Part shown: positions 34,048 through 45,002 of the stretch, piece after piece | How the letters are laid out: each line of letters opens with the position of its first letter | Position numbering within the stretch: the first letter of the stretch is position 1 | Assembly: GCF_000011745.1 (NCBI RefSeq) | Contig: NC_007292.1 | Location: 620,001-684,000, forward strand | Source of the DNA: Candidatus Blochmanniella pennsylvanica str. BPEN | Lineage (GTDB): Bacteria > Pseudomonadota > Gammaproteobacteria > Enterobacterales > Enterobacteriaceae | Length of the DNA stretch: 64,000 bases | Direction of reading: 5' to 3' | The notes under the pieces: generated by a model | The model's input: the letters and a program-made list of their open reading frames with translations, nothing else | What the model was told of the DNA's origin: nothing | The model's database searches: none | Made by a program: the position numbers and the translations under genes

Positions 34048-34655
34048 TACAATTATCAGTATACCCTATACTACAGTAACGACACTGCTACGACTGCAAT
34101 TTCTTTTCATCACCATGTCCTCTAAAACCAAAATTTAAACAACGCATACCAAAAACACAGACACCAAAAAACAACCAAACTCAAAAACCAAATCCCGAAC
34201 ATCAATAGGCTAAATCTATAAGATCAAGGAAAAGCACACTATAGATTATAATTATCTTTCTATAACACCTAACGATGCTAATTTTATCATGAATTATATA
34301 ATTAATCAAGTTTAGAATACAGGTTATAAAAATTAATCATTATAGAATTTTATTAAGATTATGTGTAAATTAATATGGTATTAATTGTAATTATATTGTA
34401 TGCGTGATGTATCAACAATTAAGTTTTTATTAAAATAAAATTATTATTTTAATTACGTTATTTGTATTGAACGTTAAAAATATGATTTAATGCTGTTTTT
34501 AGTTATTTTTTTTGGTGTTTATTTTTTATTTCTTTATTGAGATATGATCTAATCATAAGGATTTTTGTGTGGTGTATAAATTGCATGTTATTAAAATTTT
34601 TTGTCTTAGTTATGATAACTAAATATGTTAAGTATACTATTATTTGAGTAAATAT
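34048..34655. other. Putative replication origin region at a strand-skew switch
   Basis: Gene-free 0.6 kb between divergent guaB and mqo. Plus-strand composition changes abruptly: 34141-34200 has 20 C and 3 G, while 34321-34380 has 1 C and 8 G, and T replaces A as the excess base soon after. The same polarity holds over the roughly 30 kb visible on each side. No convincing DnaA boxes and no GATC cluster are seen. In E. coli xseA lies here. See findings. Confidence 0.6.
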
Positions 34656-36203
34656 ATGAGTAATGTTGCTGTTATAAATCAACAACATCGATTGATTAAA
34701 ATTACATCTTCAGCAGATATAGTGCTGATTGGTGCTGGGATTATGAGCGCAACTTTTGGTATGTTCTTAACAATTCTTGAGCCGACTTGGAGAATTCATA
34801 TATATGAGCGTCTTAGTCAGCCAGCACAGGAAAGCTCTAATGTATGGAATAACGCTGGTACAGGACATGCAGCATTTTGCGAGCTTAACTATACCCAGTA
34901 TAATAATAAAAATTGTTCCGTTGATATTTCAAAGGCTATTGCTGTTAATGAAGCGTTTGAAATATCGCGGCAATTTTGGGCATATTTAGTAGAAATAAAA
35001 GTACTTAAATATCCTAGTTCTTTTATTAATAATGTACCACATATGAGTTTTGTATGGGGCGAAGAAAACGTTTGTTTTTTAAAAAAACGCTTTCAAGCAT
35101 TGCTGAATAGTGTTTTGTTTAGTGGTATGGTATATTCGGAAGATTTACAGCAAATTCGTCAGTGGACTCCTCTTATTATTGATGGACGTAATGTATCGCA
35201 GAAAATAGCCGCTACTCGCATGGAGATGGGTACAGATGTTAATTTTGGAGCACTTACTCAGCAATTGTTGAATGAATTAAAAAAAAATGTAAATTTTAAA
35301 ATGTATTTACAGCATGATGTTGTATCTGTACAAAATAATAACGACGCAACTTGGGATGTGCATGTAATTGATCGACGGTGTAAGCACAAAAAATGTATTC
35401 GTACAAATTATGTTTTTATAGGAGCCGGAGGAAGATCTCTTAATCTTTTGCAAACTTCTGGAATTCCAGAAGTTTATGGATATGCTGGATTTCCGGTAGG
35501 AGGTCAGTTTTTAGTCACAAAAAATCCGAAGATAGTTGAACAACATTTAGCTAAAGTGTATGGGAAAGCATCTGTTAACGCACCTCCAATGTCAGTACCT
35601 CATATAGATACTAGAATATTGAATGGCGAGAAGATTTTGCTGTTTGGCCCATTCGCAACTTTCAGTAGTAAATTTTTAAAATATGGATCATGGCTAGATT
35701 TATTTCATTCTTTAAATAAGCATAATGTTATTCCGATTTTGCAAGCTGGGATAGATAATTTTGATTTGATTAAGTATTTAATCAGTCAGTTAGTTATGTC
35801 AAACATGAACCGTATTGACGAGCTTAGAGAATACTATCCGACAGTTAATCCGTCAGATTGGACTTTAGTAACAGCAGGACAACGTGTTCAAATTATTAAA
35901 AGAAATAGCAACAGGAGAGGTATTTTACAATTTGGAACAGAGGTGGTTAATTCGGGTGATGGTACTTTATCGGCGCTTCTTGGTGCATCTCCTGGGGCAT
36001 CTACTGTAGTTTCAATAATATTACAACTTTTAAATACAATGTTTAACAATAAAATTAATAGTGATGTATGGAAAAATAAACTGATAGATATGATCCCGTC
36101 ATATACTAAGAATTTAAATGGGGATCTTATATTAGTAAATAAAATTAGACAATATACTTGTAATGCTTTGAAATTAAATTATATAGAAGCAATAGATCGT
36201 TAA
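34656..36203 (+). CDS. mqo: Malate:quinone oxidoreductase
   Basis: FAD enzyme at the inner membrane oxidising malate to oxaloacetate and feeding electrons to quinone. The FAD-binding fold begins IVLIGAGIMSA near residue 23; ESSNVWNNAGTGHAA, SFINNVPHMSFVWGE, APPMSVPHIDTR and the closing LLGASPGAST are all as in E. coli Mqo, minus the C-terminal proline-rich tail and the N-terminal extension. The ATG at 34656 is preferred to a TTG four codons upstream. It is out of place compared with E. coli, occupying the slot of xseA next to guaB. Confidence 0.93.
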   Translation: MSNVAVINQQHRLIKITSSADIVLIGAGIMSATFGMFLTILEPTWRIHIYERLSQPAQESSNVWNNAGTGHAAFCELNYTQYNNKNCSVDISKAIAVNEAFEISRQFWAYLVEIKVLKYPSSFINNVPHMSFVWGEENVCFLKKRFQALLNSVLFSGMVYSEDLQQIRQWTPLIIDGRNVSQKIAATRMEMGTDVNFGALTQQLLNELKKNVNFKMYLQHDVVSVQNNNDATWDVHVIDRRCKHKKCIRTNYVFIGAGGRSLNLLQTSGIPEVYGYAGFPVGGQFLVTKNPKIVEQHLAKVYGKASVNAPPMSVPHIDTRILNGEKILLFGPFATFSSKFLKYGSWLDLFHSLNKHNVIPILQAGIDNFDLIKYLISQLVMSNMNRIDELREYYPTVNPSDWTLVTAGQRVQIIKRNSNRRGILQFGTEVVNSGDGTLSALLGASPGASTVVSIILQLLNTMFNNKINSDVWKNKLIDMIPSYTKNLNGDLILVNKIRQYTCNALKLNYIEAIDR

Positions 36204-36295
36204 AGCTCAATATAATATGTTCGTTGATTGTTTTCAATTCTGCGCAAATAAAAATTGCTTGTGTTGCGTCTGTATGTGTTGAATATGACATATTT

Positions 36296-37711
36296 TTATT
36301 TGTTAATAAATGGATTAATATTATCTTTAAATTGAATGTGTAATAAAACACCTGTGATGTTTAACATACGATAAAAATATTTTTTTAGATATCGTTTATA
36401 ATCATCAGGTAATTTGCTGACGTGAGTGCCATGGATAATCAGAGTTAATGGTTCATTTTTTCCAATATGGATATATTTGGGTTTAATTCTTTTACCATGT
36501 AAAAATGGGGGAGGGTATTTAGTGATTGCAGCGTGCAATGTTCGGATTAAATATGCTGTATTGATGGTTTTTGTATAACGAGAACATAAATTTGTTGCTT
36601 TGATTGCTTGAAATAACGCTTTAATTCCATTCCCATACAATGCTGAAATAAAATGTATTTGAGTAAAATTAATAAAATTTATTTTTTCGTATAAGTTTTT
36701 TTTAGTTGTATTGCGCAAATCTGGGGATATCAAATCCCACTTGTTAATAACGATTATTAATGCTTTACCATAATTTAGGATAAATTGTAACAAATGTAAA
36801 TCTTGGTCAGATATCCCCAGATTTGCGTCTCCTATGAATAGTAGGACGTGCGCGGTCTTAATGATTTGAAATGTTTTTAGAATGGAAATTTGCTCCGCTA
36901 CATTATCTATTCTTTTATTTTTTTGTACGCCTGCTGTATCAATCAATATGTATTTTTGTTTGTCATACATTATAGGCATATGAATGCAATTTCGAGTAGT
37001 TCCTGGTGTACTACAGGTAATCATACGGGTTTCTCCTAAAATATGATTGACAAAAGTAGATTTACCGGAATTGGGGCGTCCTACAACAGCTACTGCGATA
37101 GCGGCATTTACTTTATTAAATGACGTATTAATGATGTGGTTTTGATAAATAGTATTATTTATATGACTTTCAGGTATTTTATTGTTGGAAAAAAATATAT
37201 TTTTTGAAATTAATGAAGATATTTTTTCTAATAAATTATCAATTCCATGCCCATGAATCGCTGAAATAAAAATAATATTTTTTATACCAAAAGAACAATA
37301 ATCCCATATCATGGTGTGTATATGATGCGGGATGTTATCAATTTTATTAATGACAACAAATATGTTTTTTTTTATTTTTTTTAAAAAATTAAAAATATCA
37401 TTATTTATAGATGTTCCTACAGATTGTCTATCCATAACAAATAATAAAATGTCAGCTTCTTGCATTGCGAGAATTGTTTGATAGGTTACGTAACTTTGAA
37501 TATTTTCTGTTTTTGTACTACAAAATTTATCAATACCCCCAGTATCAATAAGAATAGATTTAAATTGTTTGCATTGAAAATAACCATATTGTCGATCTCG
37601 TGTTAATCCTGGATAATTAGATATTAAAGCATCATGTGTATGTGTTAATTTATTGAATAAAGTAGATTTACCTACATTTTTTTGCCCAATTAGAGTGATG
37701 ATAGGTAGCAT
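36296..37711 (-). CDS. der: Ribosome-assembly GTPase Der (EngA)
   Basis: Double GTPase needed for 50S subunit maturation. The first G domain has GQKNVGKST near residue 8 and NKID near 120; the second has GRPNSGKST near 215 and NKWD near 330; a KH-like domain closes the protein. At 471 residues it is slightly shorter than E. coli Der (490). bamB and yfgM, which separate der from hisS in E. coli, are absent. Confidence 0.95.
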   Translation of the reverse strand: MLPIITLIGQKNVGKSTLFNKLTHTHDALISNYPGLTRDRQYGYFQCKQFKSILIDTGGIDKFCSTKTENIQSYVTYQTILAMQEADILLFVMDRQSVGTSINNDIFNFLKKIKKNIFVVINKIDNIPHHIHTMIWDYCSFGIKNIIFISAIHGHGIDNLLEKISSLISKNIFFSNNKIPESHINNTIYQNHIINTSFNKVNAAIAVAVVGRPNSGKSTFVNHILGETRMITCSTPGTTRNCIHMPIMYDKQKYILIDTAGVQKNKRIDNVAEQISILKTFQIIKTAHVLLFIGDANLGISDQDLHLLQFILNYGKALIIVINKWDLISPDLRNTTKKNLYEKINFINFTQIHFISALYGNGIKALFQAIKATNLCSRYTKTINTAYLIRTLHAAITKYPPPFLHGKRIKPKYIHIGKNEPLTLIIHGTHVSKLPDDYKRYLKKYFYRMLNITGVLLHIQFKDNINPFINK

Positions 37712-38031
37712 TATTTAATTACCCATAAATAAGCGATTGTATAAATATACATAATATCAGTCTTAAATAACACAATAAAGCTATTTCTATTTTGAATAAT
37801 TATTTAATGATTAAAGTATAATATAATCATTACAAATTCTAGCAATAGCTCTTATTAATTACCGAAAGATTAGATTTTATTTTTTTGAGTATGTATAAAT
37901 AGATTAATGTTTAAATAATTTTGATCTGCATCGTCATAATTTTAATTTTATGTATATTCTTCAAACCTGATAAGATGCGCTAAATATTAGTGATACTATA
38001 TTTTATAAAAAAATTCATATCATTTTTATGA
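37712..38031. other. Spacer at the bamB/yfgM position
   Basis: About 320 AT-rich bases where E. coli has bamB and yfgM. No remnant is visible. It probably holds the der promoter. Confidence 0.45.
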
Positions 38032-39348
38032 TCATTTATTATCAGTAGAATTACACGTAATATGTAGTATATGTTTTAATCTTTCGGAAACTGCATCATG
38101 TTTTAATATTTCTTGAGTTTTTGATTGTAAATTTTTTAGAATAATCGTTTTGTCAAGAGCATTTTTTTCGTTCATGATTAATACGATTTGTGGTTTATGT
38201 TTATTAGCACAATAAAATTGTTTTTTTATATCATCTCCTCCATGATGTACCATTAATCGCAGAGATGGTAATGTTGAACGAATATTTTCAGACAATAACA
38301 TTGCATGTTTTCGAGAATTATCCCCTATACTAATGAAATATACATCAATATATATATTTTTATGTAAAATGCTAATATTATTAATTTCTTGTATTAATAA
38401 TATCACACGTTCTAATCCTATGGAAAATCCTATCGCAGGTGCTGAATACCCTCCTAATTCTTGGACTAATTCATCATAACGGCCACCAGCACAAATAGTT
38501 TTTTTTACTCCTAAACTATCAGTAACCCATTCAAAAACTGTTTTGTTATAATAATCTAAACCGCGTACTAAGTACGGATTAACCCTGTACGGCACTCCTA
38601 AGAGATTTAATAATTGACATAATTCGGAAAAATGAACACGTGAATCATCATCTAAATAATCGCTTAATATAGGCGCATTAAGTAGTAATTCCTTAGTTTT
38701 AGTATTTTTAGTATCTAAGATACGCAATGGATTAGAGTATAAACGACGTAGAGCATTGCTGTCCAAATTGCTTAAATTTTTTTCTAAAAAAGTTATTAAT
38801 TTTTTACGATAATTTATTCTAGATGATAAAGAGCCAATTGAATTTAGTTCTAACGATAAATGATGATTAATTCCTAATTTTTTCCAACAACGAGCAGTAA
38901 TTAAAATTAACTCAGCATCTATGTCGGGTCCGATTTGACCAAAAGCTTCAGCACTAAATTGATGAAATTGCCTATAACGTCCTTTTTGGGGACGTTCATA
39001 GCGAAACATCGGACCGAGATACCACAGACGTTGTTCTTGGTGATAAAACAGCCCATGCTTAATACCCGCGCGAACGCATCCAGATGTTCCTTCTGGACGT
39101 AACGTTAAATTATTACCGTTGCGATCAGTAAAATTATACATTTCTTTTTCTATTACATCTGTCACTTCTCCGATTGAGCGTTTGAATAAATTTGTGTCTT
39201 CAATAATAGGAAATCTAATCTCCTTGTATCCGTAACTGTCTAATATAGTTATAAGTATATTTTCTATGTATTGCCATAGAATCGTATCTTTCGGCAAATA
39301 ATCATGCATACCGCGGACAGATTGGATATTTTTATCATATTTAAGCAT
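38032..39348 (-). CDS. hisS: Histidyl-tRNA synthetase
   Basis: Class II synthetase charging tRNA-His. Motif 2 is [19 protein letters not shown] near residue 107, the histidine-specific motifs are LVRGLDYY near 259 and GGRYDEL near 286, followed by motif 3 [10 protein letters not shown] and the anticodon-binding domain. At 438 residues it is full length. It lies 13 bases after ispG, so the two are cotranscribed, as in E. coli. Confidence 0.96.
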   Translation of the reverse strand: MLKYDKNIQSVRGMHDYLPKDTILWQYIENILITILDSYGYKEIRFPIIEDTNLFKRSIGEVTDVIEKEMYNFTDRNGNNLTLRPEGTSGCVRAGIKHGLFYHQEQRLWYLGPMFRYERPQKGRYRQFHQFSAEAFGQIGPDIDAELILITARCWKKLGINHHLSLELNSIGSLSSRINYRKKLITFLEKNLSNLDSNALRRLYSNPLRILDTKNTKTKELLLNAPILSDYLDDDSRVHFSELCQLLNLLGVPYRVNPYLVRGLDYYNKTVFEWVTDSLGVKKTICAGGRYDELVQELGGYSAPAIGFSIGLERVILLIQEINNISILHKNIYIDVYFISIGDNSRKHAMLLSENIRSTLPSLRLMVHHGGDDIKKQFYCANKHKPQIVLIMNEKNALDKTIILKNLQSKTQEILKHDAVSERLKHILHITCNSTDNK

Positions 39349-39361
39349 TTGTAATCTTCAA

Positions 39362-40492
39362 TTATTTATTATATGTGGTAGGGGTAATGTTGTGGTTATT
39401 TGGGTCTAATAATTTAGATTTAGCTCGAATACGACGTTCTAATTCTTCAATTATTGATATGTTATCGCAGCGTTTTTTTTGCCGTATACCATCTTCATAT
39501 ATACCACTTTTATTACGTGCACCGGCAACACCAATGGTTGATTTTAATGCTTCTCCTGGTCCGTTAACTACACATCCAATAATAGATACATCCATAGGCG
39601 TTGTAATATCACTTACTTTTTCTTCTAACGCATTAACTACATTGATTACGTTAAATTCTTGTCGAGCACATCCCGGACAAGCTATAAAATTAATACCATG
39701 AGCGCGAATTCTCAAAGCTCTTAAAATGTCAAATGCCACCTTAACTTCTTCTATAGGATCTGTAGCTAATGATATACGTATTGTATCCCCGATGCCTTCG
39801 TTTAATAAGAAACCTACAGCCATTGCAGATTTTACTGTCCCATTACGCAAAGCTCCAGCTTCAGTAAGACCTATATGTAATGGTTGATCTATTTTTGATG
39901 CCAATGCGCGGTAGGCTTGTATTGTTATTAGCACATCAGAAGATTTAACGCTAACTTTAAATTGATGAAAGTTTAATTTATCTAAAATATCTACATGTCT
40001 CATTGCTGATTCTAATAATACATTTTCTGTTGGATTTCCGTCATACTTTTTTTGTAAATCACGCTCAAGAGATCCAGAATTTACACCAATACGAATAGAT
40101 ATATTTTTATCTTGAGCACAATGCACTACAGATCGAATACGTTTATTATTCCCGATATTACCGGGATTGATACGTAGGCAATCTGCTCCGTATTCAGCTA
40201 CTTTTAATGCAATACGGTAATCAAAATGAATATCTGCTACTAATGGAGTATTAATTACTTGTTGTTTAATTATTTTGAAAGCTTCAGCTGCATCCATAGT
40301 AGGTATCGATATTCGGACAATATCTACTCCTGCTTTTTTTAGGGCGTTAATTTGAGTAACTGTTTCTAAAATATCTGTAGTACGAGTATTTACCATGGAT
40401 TGTACCGCAATTGGAGCGCCATCTCCAATAGGAACATTGCCAATATAAATACGTGTAGATTTTCGACGAACAATGTTCGTAACATTATTCAT
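39362..40492 (-). CDS. ispG: HMBPP synthase IspG (GcpE)
   Basis: Iron-sulfur enzyme of the MEP isoprenoid pathway. The cluster cysteines are in ACPGC near residue 270 and GCVVNGPGE near 305. The start is set at the ATG at 40492, which has GGGAG five bases upstream; the in-frame ATG at 40504 overlaps that ribosome site. Its cluster needs an Fe-S assembly route, yet iscU and its partners are absent from the isc locus here. Confidence 0.95.
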   Translation of the reverse strand: MNNVTNIVRRKSTRIYIGNVPIGDGAPIAVQSMVNTRTTDILETVTQINALKKAGVDIVRISIPTMDAAEAFKIIKQQVINTPLVADIHFDYRIALKVAEYGADCLRINPGNIGNNKRIRSVVHCAQDKNISIRIGVNSGSLERDLQKKYDGNPTENVLLESAMRHVDILDKLNFHQFKVSVKSSDVLITIQAYRALASKIDQPLHIGLTEAGALRNGTVKSAMAVGFLLNEGIGDTIRISLATDPIEEVKVAFDILRALRIRAHGINFIACPGCARQEFNVINVVNALEEKVSDITTPMDVSIIGCVVNGPGEALKSTIGVAGARNKSGIYEDGIRQKKRCDNISIIEELERRIRAKSKLLDPNNHNITPTTYNK

Positions 40493-40712
40493 ATAATCTC
40501 CCATATTTTTATGTTTTTACACAATAAATATATTTTTTGAATTTATTGATTATATCAATTAAGAGATTTAATTATATTTATAATAGGAATCGTAATTTTT
40601 ATAATTTTATGATACATAGCAATATGCGTAATTGTCATATTACATTTATGACCCTTTTTTAAAAAATTCCGTCTTATTAATCTTATAATAATATTAAATA
40701 CAATGATATCGT

Positions 40713-41810
40713 TTATAACGAGTTATATTGTAAATTTATACGGTTAATTACTTCTCCTGTTAATTGTCCACAGGCAGCATTAATGTCCGCTCCTCTTATT
40801 TTACGTATGATGGTTACTATATTATATTTCAACAAAACTTTAAGAAATGCACGCATACGAATCTGTGAGCTACATGCATATCGTATATTCGGAATTGGGT
40901 TCCATGGGATCAAGTTAATTTTACACGGAATACCTTGAAGTTGTTTTGCTAATTGATGGGCGTGCAGGACATCGTCATTAATATTTTTTAACAATACATA
41001 CTCTATTGTTATTCTACCGTGATTAGATTTAGTGTCCATCGAATACCTACGCGCTGCTTCTAATACGCTATTAATATTGTACTTTTTATTAATTGGCATA
41101 ATCTTATTTCTAATGATATCATTTGGAGCATGTAGAGATATAGCTAATGGGATGTCAATCATATTTTTTAATTTTTCTATACCTGGTACGATCCCAGCAG
41201 TTGAGAGCGTAATATGTCGTTTCGATAACTTAAAACCAAAGTCATCTAATATAATTCTGATCGCCGATACAACGTTAACAATATTTAATAATGGCTCTCC
41301 CATACCCATAAACACTATATTAGTAATAGGAAATCTATTATTTTTTATTTTTATTTTTTTATTAAGATTGATAAGTTGCGCTGCTCTCCAAACTTGACCA
41401 ATTATCTCCGATACATTCAGATTTCTGTTAAATCCCTGTTGCGCTGTTCCACAAAAACTACATCCTAAAGGGCATCCAATTTGTGATGAAACACACAAAG
41501 TGGTTCTCTTATTTTCAGGAATATAAACTGTTTCGATTTGTTGTTCATCAATTTTCATAGCCCATTTAATTGTTCCATCTGAAGATAGTTGTTCTTTTAT
41601 AATGATTGGCGCACGGATTTCCGCTATTTGTTTCAATCTCTCTTTTAGAGACTTACTTATATTTGTCATGTAATTAAAATCATCACAATAATAATGATAT
41701 ATCCATCTCATTATTTGATGAGAACGAAAAGGTTTTTCACCTAATTTATCAAAAAAAATTAATAATTCTTCTTTGTTCATGTTAAGTAAATTAACCTTTT
41801 TTGCATACAT
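40713..41810 (-). CDS. rlmN: Dual-specificity RNA methyltransferase RlmN
   Basis: Radical SAM enzyme methylating A2503 of 23S rRNA and A37 of some tRNAs. The CxxxCxxC cluster motif is in [16 protein letters not shown], and the C-terminal catalytic cysteine lies in [11 protein letters not shown] set the start at the ATG at 41810; an upstream TTG (41834) would add eight residues but has no ribosome site. rodZ, between rlmN and ispG in E. coli, is missing. Confidence 0.93.
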   Translation of the reverse strand: MYAKKVNLLNMNKEELLIFFDKLGEKPFRSHQIMRWIYHYYCDDFNYMTNISKSLKERLKQIAEIRAPIIIKEQLSSDGTIKWAMKIDEQQIETVYIPENKRTTLCVSSQIGCPLGCSFCGTAQQGFNRNLNVSEIIGQVWRAAQLINLNKKIKIKNNRFPITNIVFMGMGEPLLNIVNVVSAIRIILDDFGFKLSKRHITLSTAGIVPGIEKLKNMIDIPLAISLHAPNDIIRNKIMPINKKYNINSVLEAARRYSMDTKSNHGRITIEYVLLKNINDDVLHAHQLAKQLQGIPCKINLIPWNPIPNIRYACSSQIRMRAFLKVLLKYNIVTIIRKIRGADINAACGQLTGEVINRINLQYNSL

Positions 41811-42039
41811 AAAGATATACTTCTCAAGATCCAATTTTACGAAAGTTGATCAACAGTAATGCTCTATGAGCATTCGCTCAATAGAAATTGACTATATTAC
41901 CGATATTCTTTTTGACTTAAATTGATCTGTATTTTGGCATTAACACTATTTTTTTGATAAACTAATTCACTAATCAAAAATCATTTTTTTGTGTAGCTAA
42001 AATGATTACTTTTATAAAAGATAATGTATCTGCATGTTT

Positions 42040-42450
42040 TTATGTATCAAAGAAATAGGAAATTTCACGTATAGCAGATTTTTTAGAATCCGATCCATGG
42101 ATGGCATTTTTAGTATAATTATAACCATAATCAGATCTAATGGTGCCTGCTAACGCATTCGCTGGATCAGTGGCTCCCATAATTTCTCTATTGCGTTGTA
42201 TCGAATTATTACCTTCCAGTATTTGTACAAATACTGGTCCAGAAATCATAAAATTTACTAAACTGTCAAAAAAATATTTTTTTTGATGTTCAAAATAAAA
42301 CTCGGAAGCTTGTATATATGTTAATTGCAATATTTTAGCTCCCACAATAATAAGACCAGCAGTCTCGAATCTACTAATTATAGATCCGATTATGTTTTTA
42401 GCAACAGCATCTGGTTTTATGATTGACAGCGTATTTTCTTTGCAAACCAT
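42040..42450 (-). CDS. ndk: Nucleoside diphosphate kinase
   Basis: Transfers phosphate among nucleoside di- and triphosphates. The phosphohistidine is in NAIHGSDS near residue 116; [11 protein letters not shown]-like N-terminus and the [16 protein letters not shown] segment are intact. At 136 residues it lacks only the last few residues of E. coli Ndk (143). Confidence 0.95.
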   Translation of the reverse strand: MVCKENTLSIIKPDAVAKNIIGSIISRFETAGLIIVGAKILQLTYIQASEFYFEHQKKYFFDSLVNFMISGPVFVQILEGNNSIQRNREIMGATDPANALAGTIRSDYGYNYTKNAIHGSDSKKSAIREISYFFDT

Positions 42451-42988
42451 AAAAACTCCTATTAATCATTTATTAATATTATTGTATAGAAAATAAATAT
42501 AAAAACAATAATTATTGTAGATAATATTGTTTATATTATTTAATATTTTTTAAAACCTATAACGATTTAAAAACTACAAATTGAACTCAGAATAAACACA
42601 AAACAGACAAGTAGAAATATCCATATTTGTATTTCATTATGAAATAAAATATTTTTGTCGATCTTAATTACATGATCAGGGTGTTGATGAGTAATAAAAT
42701 CCTTGCTGTTTACAAATAACATCAATGCAATATCTTAAATACTTAATATTAAAACAAATACGTAAAAATGGTTACATATAAATTAATTATGGGGAAAACT
42801 TAATAGTAAAAATATTACAAAAACAAGAGATGAAACCTAATCTATAAAAAATATTCTTTTTAATGATTATTTTTTATTTATCTTGAGAATAATATTAGTA
42901 AAATTTCTTAGATTTTTTTATAGATATATTGATTATCGTCATAAACTTCATATATGAAAAACAAATTAATTTATTTTTTATTGTAAAA
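42451..42988. other. Spacer at the iscU-iscA-hscBA-fdx position
   Basis: AT-rich non-coding interval downstream of iscS, where E. coli has iscU, iscA, hscB, hscA and fdx. No fragment of these is visible. It also holds the ndk promoter. Confidence 0.5.
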
Positions 42989-44158
42989 TTATAATAAATA
43001 TATCATAGCATTTAATTTCATAACAGTAGCAGCTATATGATGGATAGCGTACTCTATTTCTTCTTCAGTTGTGAAACGCCCTAAAGAAAATCTGATTGAA
43101 TTATATGCTAGTTCATTATTTCTTCCTAAAGCCTGCAGTACATGGGATGGATTTAAAGTGCCAGAGGTACAAGCAGACCCAGAAGATAATGCAAAATCTT
43201 TTAATGCTATAATTAATGTTTCACCGTCAATATTATTAAAACTAATATTCAACAATGTGCCTATACTATACTCTAAATCGCCATTAATTAATATTCCTTC
43301 AATTTGTTGTAATCCTTGCCATAGACGATCTCTCATTTTTTTTAAATAAATCATTTCTGTCGTCATTGTTTCTCTAGCCAAACGATACGCTTCAGCCATA
43401 CCAACAATTTGATGGACTGGTAATGTACCAGAACGCATACCGTGTTCATGTCCTCCTCCATGCATTTGAGCTGTAATATGGAGTTTTGGATGCCTATGTT
43501 GTCGTATGTACAAACCACCGATACCTTTTGGGCCATATAGTTTATGGCCGTTGAAAGACATTAAATCCACCGGTAAATCAGATAAATCAATATGTAATTT
43601 ACCAACGCTTTGAGTTGCGTCTACATGAAATATTATGTCATGTAGACGACATAATTTACCAAATTTTTTGATGTCTTGGATTACACCGATTTCATTATTT
43701 ACATGCATAATAGATAATAAAATTGTATCATCACGTAGTGCGTTACTAATTTGTTCGAAAGTGATTAAACCATTGGGCTGTGGAGTTATACGGGTAATTT
43801 CAAATCCTTTGTTCTCAAGATATTGACAAGTATCTAAAACTGATTTGTGTTCCGTCATGCTGGTAACAATATGTTTTCCTTTTTTGTGATAAGATTGAGC
43901 TATTCCTTTAATAGCTAAATTTACTGATTCAGTAGCTCCTGAAGTAAAAATGATTTCACGTGATTCAGCACCTATCAACTGAGCGATTTGTTTACGAGCT
44001 ATATCTACCGCTTCCTCTGCTTTCCAGCCATAATAATGAGAACGAGAAGACGGGTTACCAAATATGCCGTCTAGGGTAAAATATGGTATCATTTTTTCTA
44101 CTACTCTAGGGTCTACGGGAGTAGTAGCAGCATAGTCAAAATATATTGGTAACTTCAT
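42989..44158 (-). CDS. iscS: Cysteine desulfurase IscS, short C-terminus
   Basis: PLP enzyme that strips sulfur from cysteine for Fe-S clusters and tRNA thiolation. The PLP lysine is in [12 protein letters not shown] near residue 206 and the persulfide cysteine in SSGSACTSG near 328. At 389 residues it stops short of the C-terminal tail (ending near IEWAHH) of E. coli IscS (404), a region implicated in IscU contact. It stands alone: iscR is missing upstream and iscUA-hscBA-fdx downstream. Confidence 0.95.
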   Translation of the reverse strand: MKLPIYFDYAATTPVDPRVVEKMIPYFTLDGIFGNPSSRSHYYGWKAEEAVDIARKQIAQLIGAESREIIFTSGATESVNLAIKGIAQSYHKKGKHIVTSMTEHKSVLDTCQYLENKGFEITRITPQPNGLITFEQISNALRDDTILLSIMHVNNEIGVIQDIKKFGKLCRLHDIIFHVDATQSVGKLHIDLSDLPVDLMSFNGHKLYGPKGIGGLYIRQHRHPKLHITAQMHGGGHEHGMRSGTLPVHQIVGMAEAYRLARETMTTEMIYLKKMRDRLWQGLQQIEGILINGDLEYSIGTLLNISFNNIDGETLIIALKDFALSSGSACTSGTLNPSHVLQALGRNNELAYNSIRFSLGRFTTEEEIEYAIHHIAATVMKLNAMIYLL

Positions 44159-45002
44159 CTAACATACTCCAAAAATAAAAAACTTATTTTGATGTATAAA
44201 ATATAAAAATTATAAAATCAGCTCATTTATATAATATATTAAATTGAATGCTCTAAAATATATTTATTCTTAGTCTTGATTTGTATTTTACGTCAAAAAA
44301 TTCATTTTATATGATATTATTATTTGTTACTATATAAAATATTGAAACCTATTTTATATTTTTATCTCCATAAGCGTTTAATTGAAGTTATATAAATATA
44401 TACTAACGATATATCATGTTTATGATAATTGCTGTGGGCAATGTATATTGAATCAAATAGTAAGACGTTATTTCAATTGTGTACAATACTTTTTATATGT
44501 AATGTTGTAATAAAAATTACACCATAACAAATGATTGTTAGTATTAATATTATTTGTAGTAATAAAAATTAACTATTTATACAAAATAATATTTTTAGTG
44601 AAAATAATGCGGTTTTGTTTTTAATAAATATATTAAATAATGGTAGATTGTTATGTTGTGTATAACTGTTTATCAACATGCCTATACAAAATACTTTGTT
44701 TTAATTAATTTTAAAGAATTCAATCTTTCATTATAATTCAATTTATTATTTTCATAGAAATAATAAATCTATGAATGGATCTATATATCGGATATATATT
44801 TGTAATGAAAATGAATGTTTTATTTATAACATAAGTTTGAAGATATCTTTAATAATTACGTATGTTAAGAACACATGTATTACGTGTTGAGTGGAGCTAT
44901 AATACAATATCTGTGTTGTTTAAAAAATATAATTTTGTAATATGTGGCGGGTTTTGATATGTTCTATTTTTCATTTAATGAAAATTACTGGATGAATGCT
45001 TT
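44159..45002. other. Divergent iscS/suhB spacer, iscR missing
   Basis: About 0.84 kb of AT-rich DNA where E. coli has iscR and trmJ before suhB. No supported frame, RNA gene or repeat was found; promoters for iscS and suhB must lie here. Confidence 0.5.

Noticed and set aside
34048-34655. DnaA boxes in the guaB-mqo spacer
   Set aside because: No sequence within one mismatch of TTATNCACA was convincing; the origin call rests on strand skew alone.
39375-39701. 108-codon open frame on the plus strand
   Set aside because: Antisense to ispG with no ribosome site or recognisable domain; a shadow frame.
41032-41397. 121-codon open frame on the plus strand
   Set aside because: Antisense to rlmN; hydrophobic composition follows from the AT-rich complementary strand.
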